A DNA stretch of 64,000 nucleotides from Turnera subulata (GCA_028386065.3 JAKUCV010001869.1:1-64000); one strand, 5' to 3'. Positions 45,860 to 57,214 are shown, counted from the stretch's first letter. The notes: generated by a model from the sequence alone, not told the origin. Numbers and translations: made by a program.

Positions 45860-46403
45860 TTATTTAAGTTGGGTTTATTTTTATTTATAAAGCCTAGTCC
45901 AATAGGGAATTGGAATTACAAATCCAATCCACTTTTGAGTTAGGGTTACTGTTCACGTGAATAGTACCCGCGTGAATAGTAACATAAAGTCGTTTTATTT
46001 TGTTTTTTTATTTTAGTTACAAGTCCAAGTCCATTAGGGTTTAGTATTAGACTAGTATAAATAAGACCCTTGGGGTTCATATTTTGGAGGGATGATGAAT
46101 ACTGTTTATTGATAGCTATTTTGCTAATAAAGTTGGAGGTTCTCCTAAACCATGTTTTGCAAGTTAGATTGATTTCTCTCTTGTTTATTTTAGGGATTGT
46201 GTTTACTTATCAAGTAATTGAATTGCTTGTGGCGTTTACAAGATTCCTTGTGTTTATTACTCTATTGTTGCTTAACGCCTTTGTTGTGTTTTGAGGTGAT
46301 AGAGATAATCACTAAAGCTTTTGGTTGAATTGATTTCTGATCTTGGTGACTCGATTGAATCGGAGGTGATTTCTAGCTTTGTTCTGGTAGTGTTGCCGTA
46401 TCA
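45499..46403 (+). repeat. Gag-only gypsy 3' LTR (905 bp)
   Basis: TGATGCAAATC to gttgccgtatca, the same length as the 5' LTR. Followed by the ACTGG duplication. Confidence 0.92.
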
Positions 46404-46717
46404 ACTGGACCGACCCACATAAGAACCCTACATGGAACGTTATATGATTGTCATTAGTGGTTCTTATATGTATTGTCCTTAGACCTGAGATCATCAAGGT
46501 TCCCAACATATGAGTCGTATACTTTGATATTATTCCTAGTCATCCGTAACTGGGTGGACTTAAGGGTAATCATTGGGTATATGATAAATGTGTAGTGGGT
46601 TTTGTATGATCCAGAGGGGATTCGTCCAACCCATATAACGGGTATATTATCGCATGGCTTCTTGATAGAGTTGAACCGTAAATGCATGGCCATGCTCGGA
46701 TTATGATATGGTGATAT

Positions 46718-46945
46718 GAAGTCAAAGACGAAGAGAGATCATAACACAAAAGGCCAATTAAGCGAGAGTAGGGATCTCTTCTCTTCAGACGGAGGGACGG
46801 GAAGAGAAAGACTTTTTTTTCGTTTCTCTCGTAAAGCTAAAGACGCCGCCCGCTACTGGTTTGCTCTATCATCCTGGCTTCGCTCCTTACTTTATCACAC
46901 TCGGGCATGCTTTACTTGATGGTCCCTCCAGTACTGGCAAGAGAT
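46718..46945. other. 228-bp foreign insert in copia-3 LTR, possibly organelle-derived
   Basis: The copia-2 LTR reads ...gatatggtgatatca-cgggtatccg; here foreign sequence separates gtgatat (46717) from catagg (46946). The insert is GC-richer than the LTR and non-repetitive in the window. It has no terminal inverted repeats and no clear duplication. Its style (agcgagagtagggatctctt, gctttacttgatggtccctc) is reminiscent of plant mitochondrial intergenic DNA. This is an impression only; a nuclear-mitochondrial transfer is the leading guess. Confidence 0.4.
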
Positions 46946-47897
46946 CATAGGTATCCGTTTTACGCGGTTAACTCGAGGATCAAGAAACCAAGATTGAACA
47001 TATGCAAGATTGACATATTCCATGTCTCGTGTTTAATCTTGATAATGGGACGAAGGGACGATGACAAGTTTCGAGGCATATAAAATCAGTACTGATCTTG
47101 TCGTTCGGGTAGCAATGATGTGTTGCTAGACGCCGCTCTTTGCTTATAATTGCAAATGAGTTTACAATTATTGTCGGACGTTACAAGTGCCTACAGGGTC
47201 ACACACTTAGAATCGTTGATTCGAGCAGGTGGTTGAACCATGGTTGGACCGTGGTTGGACCAGTTTGTGGTTGGACCGTGGTTGGACCAGGGTCGTTTTG
47301 GGCTGGTTTGATTCAATAATTGTCAGAATTATTGAGCCAAACCTGGTGCCTAGTTTTGTGTAATCCCATTAGCACTAGTGGAGACGTGATTGGACAAAAG
47401 GCGAATCATGATGGCCAAGTGTGTTGGCCATTGTCTAACACTTTTGTGAGTGGGATTAGTGGGTGTGAATAATCTGAGTAGTGTGTGCTCATTTTGCTAT
47501 GGCCATCAGATTTTTCAGACTAAAGAGTGAGAGGTTTTCAATTTTGAAAAAGAACACACTCACACCCATTCTTTGAGAAAGAAAGTAGAACACATCAAAC
47601 ACCACATAGCTCCCGGAAATCCGTAGCTAGCACCACGGTTCGGGAGTGCTCGGGGGTTGGAGATCGTGAGACGATTTCGGCCTGTGATTGACGGTTCGTG
47701 TGGATACCGTAGAGGAGCAGGATATCCTTCCGGCTCTAGCTGATTCGGTTCTTCAGTTAGGTGAAAGATCTTAATCGTTTCAGGTATGTTCATTTTTTGT
47801 TGTTCGATTTAGTTGCTTCACTTGGATCCTCCGAGGTTTCAGGGTTTTTCCGCTGCACTTGATTGTCAAGTTTGCATGCCCGGATACTTACATGATC

Positions 47898-48760
47898 TTG
47901 ATATAATGGGACGAAAGGATAATGACGATTTTTCGAGGCATTATGAATCAGTACTGATCTGGTCACTTGGGTAGCAATGATGTGTTGCTAGACACCGCTC
48001 ATTGTTTATAATTATAATTGAGAGTTTATAATTATTGCCAACGTGATTAGTGCCTACAGGGTCACACACTTAGAACTGTTGATTCGAGCTAGTGGTTAGC
48101 CATGGTTTGACCAGGTTATTGAGCTAATGGTTAAACTATGGTTGGACCGGGTCATTTGGGTTGGCTCGATTCAATAGTTACCAGAACTATTGAACCTGAA
48201 TTATTGTCCAAAAAGCATGAAAGGATGTGTTGTCTTATATATATGTTGATATATATGATTGAGTTAGTGGAGACATAATCATGTTGATGATTATAACTAA
48301 AGTATAGATAATGGAAAACACAAACATGCATGATAAGATGTATGTATGATTAGGTTGGCCATTTCTATATTAACTAACATTGATATGTATATGTGATATA
48401 CATGAAAGAGAACTGAGTATAGACTTAACACACTCCCTTCAAACTTGAGAATAACACATCAAATACTCTAGGCTCTCTATCTCCCGGAATTCTACAGCTA
48501 GCACAGTGGCTCGAGAGTGCTCGGGTTAGTGATCGTGTGACGGTTGCTAGCAGTCATCGACGGTTCGTGTGGATACCGTAGAGGAGTCCGATTTCTGTCC
48601 GGTTCTTGCTGATTCGGATCATCAGTTGAGTGGAAGATCTCAACCAAACCAGGTATGAAATTTTTGTTATTCGATTTACCCCGTTTCACATGGATCGTCC
48701 ATTATTTCCGGGTTTTTCGCTGCGCATTTGTCTCTTTGTTTGCATACCCGGTTACTTACA
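47898..48760 (+). repeat. Copia-1B 3' LTR, right part
   Basis: The LTR resumes with ttgatataatgggacg after the TGATC duplication (47893-47897) and ends ggttacttaca at 48760. Together with 41074-41746 it gives about 1.54 kb. Confidence 0.92.
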
Positions 48761-48765
48761 CCTAC

Positions 48766-50282
48766 ATCAACACACAACCCAAACCCAAACCAGAAGCATC
48801 ACTAAACACCGTCTACTCCACACCGGGTCTAGGAACTGTCAACACTGGTGCAGAAGCCAATCGACTCTTCAACTTCTCAAAACACTGCTGGCAACGATCA
48901 TCCCACATATAAGAGCAATCTTTCCTCAACAACTTTGTCATGGGAACCACTATCAAGGAAAAATCCTCAATGAACATGCGATAATAACCAGCAAGTCTAA
49001 GAAAACTCAGCACCTTAGACGCATTCTTCGGTGGCTCCCATTCCATAACCGCCTTAACCTTGACTGGGTCCACCTTAATACCCTCTCCTAACACTATATG
49101 CCCGAGAAAAGCCACTTCATCCAACCAAAACTCGCATTTGCGGAGTTTGGCATAAAGCTGTTTCTCCCGCAGCCTCTGCAACACCAGTCTCAGATGCTCC
49201 TCATGTTCGGCCTTACTCCTCGAGTAGACCAGAATATCATCAATGAAAACAACCACAAACCGATCCAGAAACTCATGGAACACCCCATGCATCACACACA
49301 TGAACACTGCAGGAGCATTTTTCAACCCGAAGGGAACCACAACAAATTTATAGTGACCATACCGAGTGCGAAAAGTAGTCTTTGGTATGTCCTGTTCTGC
49401 AATCCTGACCTGATGGTATCTGGATCGAAAGTCGATCTTAGAAAACACACAGGCACCCTGTAACTGATCAAACAAGTCATCAATCCTGGGCAACAGACAC
49501 TTGTTCTTCACAGTCACCTTGTTCAATTGCCTGTAGTCCACACACATCCTCATACTACCAGCCTTCTTCTTAACAAACAAGACCGGGGCACCCCAAGGTG
49601 AAGTGCTCGGTCTAATGAAACCCTTTTCTAGCAACTCCTCCTACTGCTTCTTCAACTCCTGTAGTTCAGTCGGAGCCATCCTGTAGGGTGGAATAGAAAC
49701 AGGAGCAACTCTCGGTACCAAGTCCACTGTATACTCAACCTCACGCTACGGAGGTAAACTTGGTAACTCGTCAGGAAAAACATATGGAATCTCCCTCACT
49801 ATTAGGATATCCTCCAAACCCGGCACTGGTACCGTAGAGTCCACCACATGCGCAAGGAACGCATCACATCCTTCCCGAATCATCCTGAAAGCCTGCATGG
49901 CTTATATACAACAAGCAGAAAGAGCTCTCCGCTCCCCAAAAAACACCAATCTACATCCTAAAAGAGAACACAAGGCCACTTCCTTGGCTCGGAAATCTAC
50001 CACTGCATGGTGTCTAGACAACCAATCCATGCCAAATATCACATCAAATTCACTCAAATCTATAAAACTAAGATCAGTGGGAAAACACTCACCATCATAC
50101 TCAACGGAAACATTCCTACATACCCGATCCACACTAACTATACTACCCGTAGGTAACCGAACTCTCAAGGGTCTACCTATGTCATCATCATCACAATCAT
50201 GTCTAGTCATGTATGCACGTGAAATAAAGGAATGCGTAGAGCCTGGATCAACCAAAGCATGTGCACGATGACAAAAAACCAT
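48766..50282 (-). pseudogene. Unit B RNase H start, RT and protease
   Basis: On the minus strand: protease (HALVDPGSTHSFISRAYM, DVIFGMDWLSRH) at 49902-50282. A linker follows with stops near 49900 and 49747 (TAG in place of a sense codon). RT has [41 protein letters not shown] and the catalytic [11 protein letters not shown], followed by [15 protein letters not shown]. The RNase H start ([16 protein letters not shown]) is preceded by a stop replacing Tyr after RPGVE. Copia-1B interrupts it at 48765. The single open stretch 48813-49634 covers nearly all RT, with both catalytic Asp kept. Confidence 0.9.
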
Positions 50283-51631
50283 AAATATACCTGCAATGAC
50301 CTCTGGAGCATCAGTAGCCTCCTCTCTGGTGATGGCATAAACTCGAGGTGTAGCCGCCTGCGTTGCTCTACCTCTTCCCCCAGATCCATTACCATGACCA
50401 CGACCTCTGTAACCATTGCCCTTGCCTGAGTCCGAAGCTACAGAACACTGAACCGTGTACTGAGATCCACCACTAGACTTCTCAGGGCAATTGGGCCTGA
50501 TGTGCCTGAACTTCCCACAACCCCAGCACTTGAGTGGAGGGCGCTCTGAAACATCCTGTCCACGGGACGCATCCTGATGTGACTGACCACCCGACGATCT
50601 ACCTGATCCGCCTCACTAGCCACCTCCCCAGTTCTTCTTAGACCCACGAAAAGAAGAACCACCCGAATAACCACCACTAGAAGCTGTATACTGCCTCTTC
50701 GCTGACTACCACTGTCTGGAAAAGATGAATCCCGCTTCTTCTGCCCAGCTGCTCGAGCCCGTTGTGCTACCAAAAGGATCCTCTCCGTGTCCACTGCAGC
50801 CTCACAAATTGCATCCCAGGTCCTGTGCCTCCCACTAGCCACCAGTGCCCCCACGGTGTGGCGTAGGGCATTCACAAACCGTCTGCATTTGGTCTCCTCA
50901 TCTGGTATAAACTCCCTGGCATAGGAGAGAAGAGTGTTGTACCGAATCCGAAATGCAGTGACTGACTCATCATCCCCCTGCCTGATATCAAGAAACTGCC
51001 TCTTCAACTCCTCCCGGTAACTGATAGAAAGGAACTCCTTATAGAACCTCTCCTTAAAAACTTCCCACGGCATCACCACTAGTTTAGGTATATTTGCCAC
51101 CAGCTCCTGCCACCATGTAAGAGCATAACCAGTGAACATGTAGGCCACATACTTTGCCCGAGACGCTGGCTGACATGTGAATTTTTCCATCACATTCTCC
51201 ACCTGTCTGAACCAAACATCTGCCAGCTTCTCCACCTTGTCCTCGCCCGAGAACTCACTAATTCTCGACTTGCTGATGTGCTTGTAGCCACTCTCCAAAC
51301 TACAAATCGTGGGATCTGCAGAAGGTGCCGACTGTGCCCCCTGCTGTTGCTGGTGAAACTGTTGGAACTGCTGGCACTCGAGAAAAGCCTGATACTGCTG
51401 CAGCATCGCCGGGTCCATACTAGGAGGTACTACATTCTGTTGTCCAGCTCCCGCAGCACCAACCCCTACTGCATTCACATTTCCCTGTTCAATAGGAACC
51501 TGTCCTCCTGCCACATCGTCCTGTACCACGTTATCGTTCCCTCGCCCAACAGGAATCTGCATCACCGACACGTTGTCGGAAACATGACTAGGGGCGTGCC
51601 CCTCGAGATTGTGCTGATCCTGGTGTTCCAT
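50283..51631 (-). pseudogene. gag: Unit B gag (longest gypsy gag; open to about residue 310)
   Basis: ATG at 51631 begins MEHQDQHNLEGHAPSHVSDN. The N-terminal part is Gln/Gly-rich (QAFLECQQFQQFHQQQQ). The Gag core runs ESGYKHISKSRISEFSGED, VWFRQVENVMEKF, YALTWWQELVANIP, RFYKEFLSISYREEL, CRRFVNAL and the DTERILLVAQRARAAGQKK segment. A one-base frameshift near 50700 follows a Ser/Gly-rich region. The zinc knuckle KCWGCGKFRHIRPNC is intact but in the shifted frame (about 50485-50535). A further TAG lies near 50618. It is one frameshift from a full-length Gag. Confidence 0.88.
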
Positions 51632-51754
51632 GTCGACGCCTATATGAATGCAACTTGTCAAAAACAGTTTACAAAAACGACACAAAACTGGAACAGGCTT
51701 ATACAAGACAATCACAACAGACACTTGTTTGAATACCCTAAAGAGCTAAAGCCT

Positions 51755-51766
51755 GCTCCGCTACCA
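51755..51766 (-). other. Unit B primer-binding site
   Basis: Minus-strand TGGTAGCGGAGC, four bases from the LTR end (gtttca), as in unit A. Confidence 0.7.
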
Positions 51767-51769
51767 AGC

Positions 51770-54700
51770 TGAAACGACCGCATCCCAAAAACGATAATAC
51801 AAAATATAAAGAGTTATAAATGTCCAAAATACCCTTAAAACCAGGGATGCCAAACTCTTTGTAAAAACATCAACTCAATATCTCAGAGTAACCAAAAATA
51901 AACATCGCGATACAAAAGTCAAATATAAATCAGGCTTAACTAGCCAAAGTAACACCGGTTAAACCAACCGGACCAACAACTGACCAAAATCCAAGAAACC
52001 AAAACAGTATCTCGGCAATAATACGGAGCGGAAAATAATAACAATAATGTCAATGACAAGTGTAGAACATATAAGTGTCAACTCTATAGATCCACCAGGA
52101 AGGAAACCACTACAACAAAATGCAGTATTAGCTACCAATTATTGTGACTAATTTTAGTACTTGGTAGTTATTGATGTATATAAAACGACAAAACAAATCC
52201 TTAGTCATTATTCTTATTATTATGAAGATTATTATTGACCACTTAATTATCGTGTCGTTAATATTTTCTCATTCTAGTCACTAATACCCACATTAAATTA
52301 GCTATCCTTTTTTTTTTTTAGAAAACAAAGTTAACATATCTAAGCAGTAATCGGGCGTTTACTTATTCAGCAACTGCTCACTCCCTCTCATCCTCATTAG
52401 TTACCCACGTCGTTCTCTCTTGTCCCTTCTTTACTCAATTATAAAGCAAATCTGAACAGAATGTTTGGTTTCTTCCAAATGAACAAATGGTATTTTTTAT
52501 CTTTTTATTATTCTCTTAGCAGTACACTCAGATACATCGTGCAGAACAAACTCTCTTATTTTTCTACTTTACATAAAAGTGTATGCATTTTTATCATACG
52601 GGATTATTATAAGCAATTGTTTCCCTTGCAGTTTACATGGCGGATTCGAGATTACATGAGTATGGAGCTCTTTCACTAGCCAAGGCAAAGGTTCGCTGCC
52701 CTCTATAATTAACTCTTCTGTTTAATTTTAATTGGTTTCTTCACTCATTCGGTCCCCCTAGTGTTTGATGAAATGGCTCAACGAAAATTGCTTCCTACTA
52801 GGTTGTGATAAACACTTTTTACAAACCACTCCCTAGACTTCAGGTATACTCTAGACCATGACCTTGCATGTTGCTTTCTTGCCTTTTGACACTTTCTTTG
52901 TTACTAAGATTGTTGCCTAGCATTTTGGCATTTATAAGTAACAATGACTTTTGTTCCATTTTTTTGATAAGATTAGGAGTACAAAATCTCAATATTATCT
53001 TCATTTGATAGTAAAGGTTATTGATTCTTCTGTTGGCAAATTTAAAGACGAAGAGTGGTTGTACGGGACTCAAAATAAGTGGGAAAGAAAAACATATTTT
53101 ATTCAGATGCGCACCCTGTACCAAAGGGATCCTTATATTTTTCCTTTTAGTTTGCATATGTTTCTTAAAATTAATTATAAATGTGGTATGGATAACTTTG
53201 TTTGCAAAATTATGACAGTGTTTGGAGTCTCACAAGTTAAACTTCATAGACCCGATACAATTCCTAATTAATGGGACAAATGCCATTACAGAAACTACTA
53301 AAAGCTATAAGGAAATCATTGCCATTGTCATTGGTGGTGTGATTCAAGTGTAGTGAGGATTGAATAGGAGTTGAATTTTGGATTTGCACTAGGGCCAGCC
53401 TTTTTTTTTTTTTGCATTTTTTTTTGCAAAGTTATGTAAGAGACATTATATTTTTTCTACATCTTTGTGAATTATTTTACATGTATTATATTTAGTTCTC
53501 CAACATATGATTGAGCTAATTGTTTTGTTTTTTTTTTTCCTGTTTTCCTATTTTGCAGAAGCATAAGTAGAAGAGTTCCTAGCTGCAGCTTATAAACTAT
53601 TGTCATTACTTTTACTTATATTTAGATTCTTTTGCTATTGTACTTGAAGAAAATTTAGGCAAAAGTATGTTCCTTTGCCTTGTTAAGAAAATTATCTGTA
53701 TTTATTGATGTAACACTTTATTGTTATAATCCTTAATAAAGTACTGAAACTAGTTTATGTATTTTTTGAAAGAATTGAACAACTGTACTATTACGCCATG
53801 GGGATTGAAATTAAGTAGAGATCAATCACTCAAAGTATTGGCAACCTGAATAATTGTTATCATTTGAAGTTATTAACTGTGAATAATTATTTTCTTTTTC
53901 TCAAAATAATTATTTTCTTTTTCTCAAAACAGAGAAAAAAAACTATTTTCCCAAATAAATGCACTTTCTAGTTTGCAAACTATAATGACTACTTTCATCG
54001 TCATTGAAAGTTTAAAATATTTTTAATGACAATATAGGTTTGGTCACTAATAAAAGACTAATAACTACTACTTTTGTAAGTGGTGGGTAAAGATATTAAT
54101 GACTAGTAATTTTATTTAGTCGCTAAACTATTAACGACAAAACCAACAATGACCAAGGTGACCAAAATTTCTGTGGTCCTTAATTATTTTTAATGACTAT
54201 AATTGCCTTTTTAATGACAAGCTTTCTCGTCATTAGAAACTGTTTTTCTTGTAGTGAACGCAGCTACCTGCTGAAATGAAAGAGTCTGATACCCGAGGTA
54301 AGAGCAACCGTCAACAAGCTACTAATGATATGTAAAACTACAGTGGCGATTTATATGAATCGCCTACTCAAGGTACAATATAAGACAAACAAACAGGCAC
54401 ACAAAGACAAGCTCATAGGGTGAGTAAGTCCACGAGCACAAGTATACACACACAATCAACATGTGTCAAATACCACACATACAAGTGTTAGGTGAATTAT
54501 CTAGTTATCACATTCTTATCATTATAAAGGGCCCTCTACTGTGTACGTCGGGCGCGGTAGCGACTAGCCAACTCCCAAGGGCATATGCCCAAATTTAGTC
54601 ATATATATATAGTATAAATATCAACACCGAAATGGGTAAGTTCCGACTAAGAAAACCACTATCAACAAGTGGTCGACAGCTCTAGAAGGGGTGCTCTCCT

Positions 54701-56639
54701 CAAATAAATTATAATACAAAATCTTGAGGCACACCCGTCGGTCTCCAAGTCGCCAGCTCTGTGAGGGGTGCTCTCACCAAAAGAAATGGATAATAACAAA
54801 TAACCAAGGGGTACACCCGACAAATCCTCAAGGCGCCAGCTTTGTGAGGGGTACTCTCACTAATATACTAACCGAGGGCGTACCCATCAATTCCCTCGTC
54901 CCCGTCTCTGTGAATATAATTCACTAAAATAACAGGACCAGAGGGGTACCCTCTCCTCCCTCTCAGTGCTACCGGTCAACTGCCCCACAGTAGAACTTAT
55001 TAATTATTCAGGTACGTTATGTTACCAATTGTGAAATTGTATAAGTGTCCCCTCAAGTTGTATCTAAGTTGTGTACCATTACAGAGGTTCTCTAAACAGA
55101 GCCTAAAGCTCACAATAAACAGGATATAGCAAGACAACATATATTACAAGCATGGCAATAACAGCTCATAGGAGAATCACATGGCAAAACAGCACGTATT
55201 TATTATCATGGCAATTCAGCACATAAACAACCAGGTACACAACACAGTCAACAGTATGATGCACACTCAGCAAGCAGTACTACCTAACCATACCAACAAG
55301 TATTCGCATACAGGTATAGAAGTCTTATAGAGTCACCTCAGTTATGATGGCGCTCTGCCTGTCCAGCACTAGATCCTGCTGCTCCCGAGTTACGTCTCGT
55401 GCCTATACACATAGACACCATATCTCACAAAGATATTCAACAATAAGATGAATTATGCATGCTTGTGCAATGCAACCGTGAGTTAAAGTCCAACCCGACT
55501 AATCCACTTCCACTCACCAAAATTATAACTCCAAGTCACGGGTCTTTAGTACACAGGCTCGAAGCCCACTAAGTCCAAAATTATATTCCAACTTAAAGTC
55601 CACATCCTCAAAACCCATCATTTAAAACCATACACACATGTCCTTGGGCTTAAAGCCCATCACTTAATTAAATCTAATTATGTTGGTCATAACATCACAT
55701 TACTGGGCCTGGCCCAATTCTGTCTAACCCCTGTTGAAGGGTTTACTCGAGCCCGAATTACCATTTAAGAGGTTCTACCCGCGTGGACAAATCGGCCACA
55801 TGCTACTCAGTCCCCACTCTCGGTTTCTACTATACAAGATTTAAATACATAACTCAATCCGAATAAAATGGTACATGCCGTGTACAGAAATTTAGTGACA
55901 ATACTACATCTGGAATTTACCGTTAAAATGCCCAAAATCCCGAACCGTCTCGTCAGAACAGGAACCCAAGTCGCTGGAAAACTCCAACTCGCCGGAATCC
56001 GATCACAGCCTCGCCGGAATTACTAAGACAGCCCCGAAATGGCACCAACACTTCGTGACCAACCCGGCTATCCACAGACCAACACCCAATTCATCAATAC
56101 AACACCAAAGAACATCAAAAATCGAAAATAACGTGTTGTTGGGGTTGAATCGCTTACCATAACAATGATCCCGAATCTGTCACACACCAACCCGAGCAAA
56201 ACAACACCCAGCAGATCCTACACCGGCAAGGACCCAACCGGCCACTGCTACCACCACAGCGGCACGCACAGGTCACCACCATGCCACAACACATGCCCGA
56301 TCCGCCCCCAAACCACAACAAAGCAACCAGAAAACACGAGCACAAAGCTCGATAAATCCCAAGTCGGCACCAAAGGAAAACCAAAGAGGAAGGAGAGGAA
56401 AAAGAGAAGGTTCGAGGCTTACCGGCGATCAGCGGAGCGACGGCTCGCTAAGAGCCCGAACCCACCTCAGTTGCTCTGTCACAAGCCGTCCACGAGCAGT
56501 TCTCCTCCTCGGCAGGCGTGGACGCGGCTACGAAAGGAACGACAGCGGTAAAGAGAGGAAGGAATGGCGGTGGTAGCGTTTGGCTTTGGAAGAACTCGGT
56601 GGAGAGGTGGTGGCGGTGACTTTGTGTGCTCATGAAAGA

Positions 56640-56670
<31 letters not shown>

Positions 56671-57069
56671 AGACGAGCGGCGGAAAAAGAAAAGAAAGGA
56701 GAGAGAAGGAAGGAAAAAAAGAAAGAAAAGAGGGTTAGGGTTACCCGACCTGAGCCTAAAACGACGTCGTTTTGAGCTTGGGCGCGGTCAACCCACCCTA
56801 GATCAACCTTCCTCCTTTTTTTTTTTTAATTAATTAAACCCAAAACGTCGTAGTTTCACTGAAACTACTTAAAAACCTAACTTCCAACTTCGAAACCCGA
56901 TTTAACTCCAACGAAGGCTCGATTAAAGAAGGAACCCAATATAAAACTCAATAATTCGAGGTAATTAAATACCCTTAGGTCTAAAACTCTGAAAAACTCA
57001 CGAGGGTAAAATTGGAATTAAAATTCCAAAAATTTCATAAATTAAAATATGAAAAATCGGGGCGTTACA
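51770..57069 (-). repeat. Right LTR of the gypsy array (interrupted by CACTA)
   Basis: On the minus strand it begins TGTAACGCCCCGA at 57069 and ends gcggtcgtttca at 51770. Excluding the CACTA element it is about 3.15 kb, the most complete LTR of this subfamily here. It contains the palindrome AAAACGACGTCGTTTT at 56758-56773, the inverted telobox at 56731-56742 and a GA microsatellite at 56640-56670. Frames such as 56165-56551 are low-complexity and lie in the presumed transcribed leader; no gene was found. Confidence 0.9.
52108..54256. mobile_element. Non-autonomous CACTA (En/Spm-type) transposon
   Basis: The termini are CACTACAACAAAA (52108) and its inverted partner TTTTCTTGTAGTG (ending 54256). 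The 3-bp duplication is AAC (52105-52107, 54257-54259), as expected for CACTA elements. The uninterrupted target is visible in the middle LTR near 22009-22023. Subterminal regions are rich in TAATGAC/GTCATTA repeats, the usual transposase-binding type. No transposase domain was found. A short frame from 52637 (MADSRLHEYGALSLAKAK) ends at a possible splice donor (aag/gttcg), so a captured host exon is possible. Confidence 0.88.
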
Positions 57070-57214
57070 ACCGCTCCCTATATCCCATGACTTAAACACA
57101 CTCTCTCTCCTACATTATCTCTTCCACACACAAACCCGACTTTATCTCTCTTTCCAAAATTCTCTCGATTCAAAATCAGAAACCCTAAAGCACTCAAAGA
57201 CTCTGTATCGCAAA
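57070..57214 (+). other. 5' leader of the gag-like gene
   Basis: CT-rich leader (cactctctctcctac, acaaacccgactttatctctc) ending in aaaccctaaagcac, up to the ATG at 57215. The gypsy array ends at 57069, so the array appears to have inserted upstream of or within this leader. No TATA box is seen in the 145 bp available. Confidence 0.4.

Larger units (their letters stand above)
42004..46403 (+). mobile_element. Young non-autonomous gypsy element with gag-protease only (TR-GAG-like)
   Basis: Two 905-bp LTRs (42004-42908, 45499-46403) differ at only a handful of positions. The 5-bp duplication ACTGG is intact (41999-42003, 46404-46408). Primer-binding site TTGGTAGCGGAGCC and polypurine gaggagggagggaa are present. 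The internal region encodes one Gag-protease-like frame and no RT or integrase. Such elements are known as terminal-repeat retrotransposons with a GAG domain and depend on an autonomous partner. It is the youngest retroelement insertion in the window judged by LTR identity and nesting depth. Confidence 0.9.
41747..47892 (+). mobile_element. Copia-3: solo LTR inserted in copia-1B 3' LTR
   Basis: It begins TGTTAGTAATATGCCC and ends cccggatacttaca, flanked by TGATC (41742-41746 and 47893-47897). After removing the gag-only gypsy element (42004-46403 plus one target copy) and the 228-bp insert (46718-46945) it is about 1.5 kb, the size of one LTR. There is no internal region, so it formed by LTR-LTR recombination. 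It is related to the copia-1 and copia-2 LTRs. Its 3' U5 part (about 47620-47770) resembles theirs, including the cgtgtggataccgtagagg segment. Confidence 0.9.
25937..48760 (+). mobile_element. Copia-1B: Ty1/copia element inside gypsy unit B, with nested insertions
   Basis: It begins TGTTAGTGTAATGCCC and ends GGTTACTTACA, flanked by CCTGC (25932-25936) and CCTAC (48761-48765, one base mutated). Own sequence: 5' LTR 25937-27483, leader and gag-pol 27484-32352, pol end 40472-41073, 3' LTR 41074-41746 plus 47898-48760. Copia-2 interrupts RNase H, and the copia-3 solo LTR interrupts the 3' LTR. Without these insertions it is about 8.5 kb, a full-length copia element of the same copy event as copia-1A. 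Confidence 0.92.
7536..57069 (-). mobile_element. Tandem gypsy array: LTR-internal-LTR-internal-LTR, heavily nested
   Basis: Read on the minus strand: right LTR (57069-51770), unit B internal, middle LTR (24384-21681), unit A internal, left LTR fragment (7803-7536). The middle LTR is bordered on one side by unit A's primer-binding side and on the other by unit B's polypurine side, so two internal regions share one LTR. Both units hold a copia element at the same base with the same 5-bp duplication (CCTGC; mutated to CCTAC at 48761-48765). Both also share a 52-bp chromodomain deletion. The simplest reading is unequal recombination between LTRs of an element that already carried the copia insertion. 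The left end is outside the window. Confidence 0.85.

Noticed and set aside
7816..57069. Endogenous pararetrovirus or other viral origin for the gypsy array
   Set aside because: LTRs, a chromodomain-like tail, integrase and the PR-RT-RH-INT order are those of Ty3/gypsy retrotransposons; there is no movement or coat protein and no envelope.
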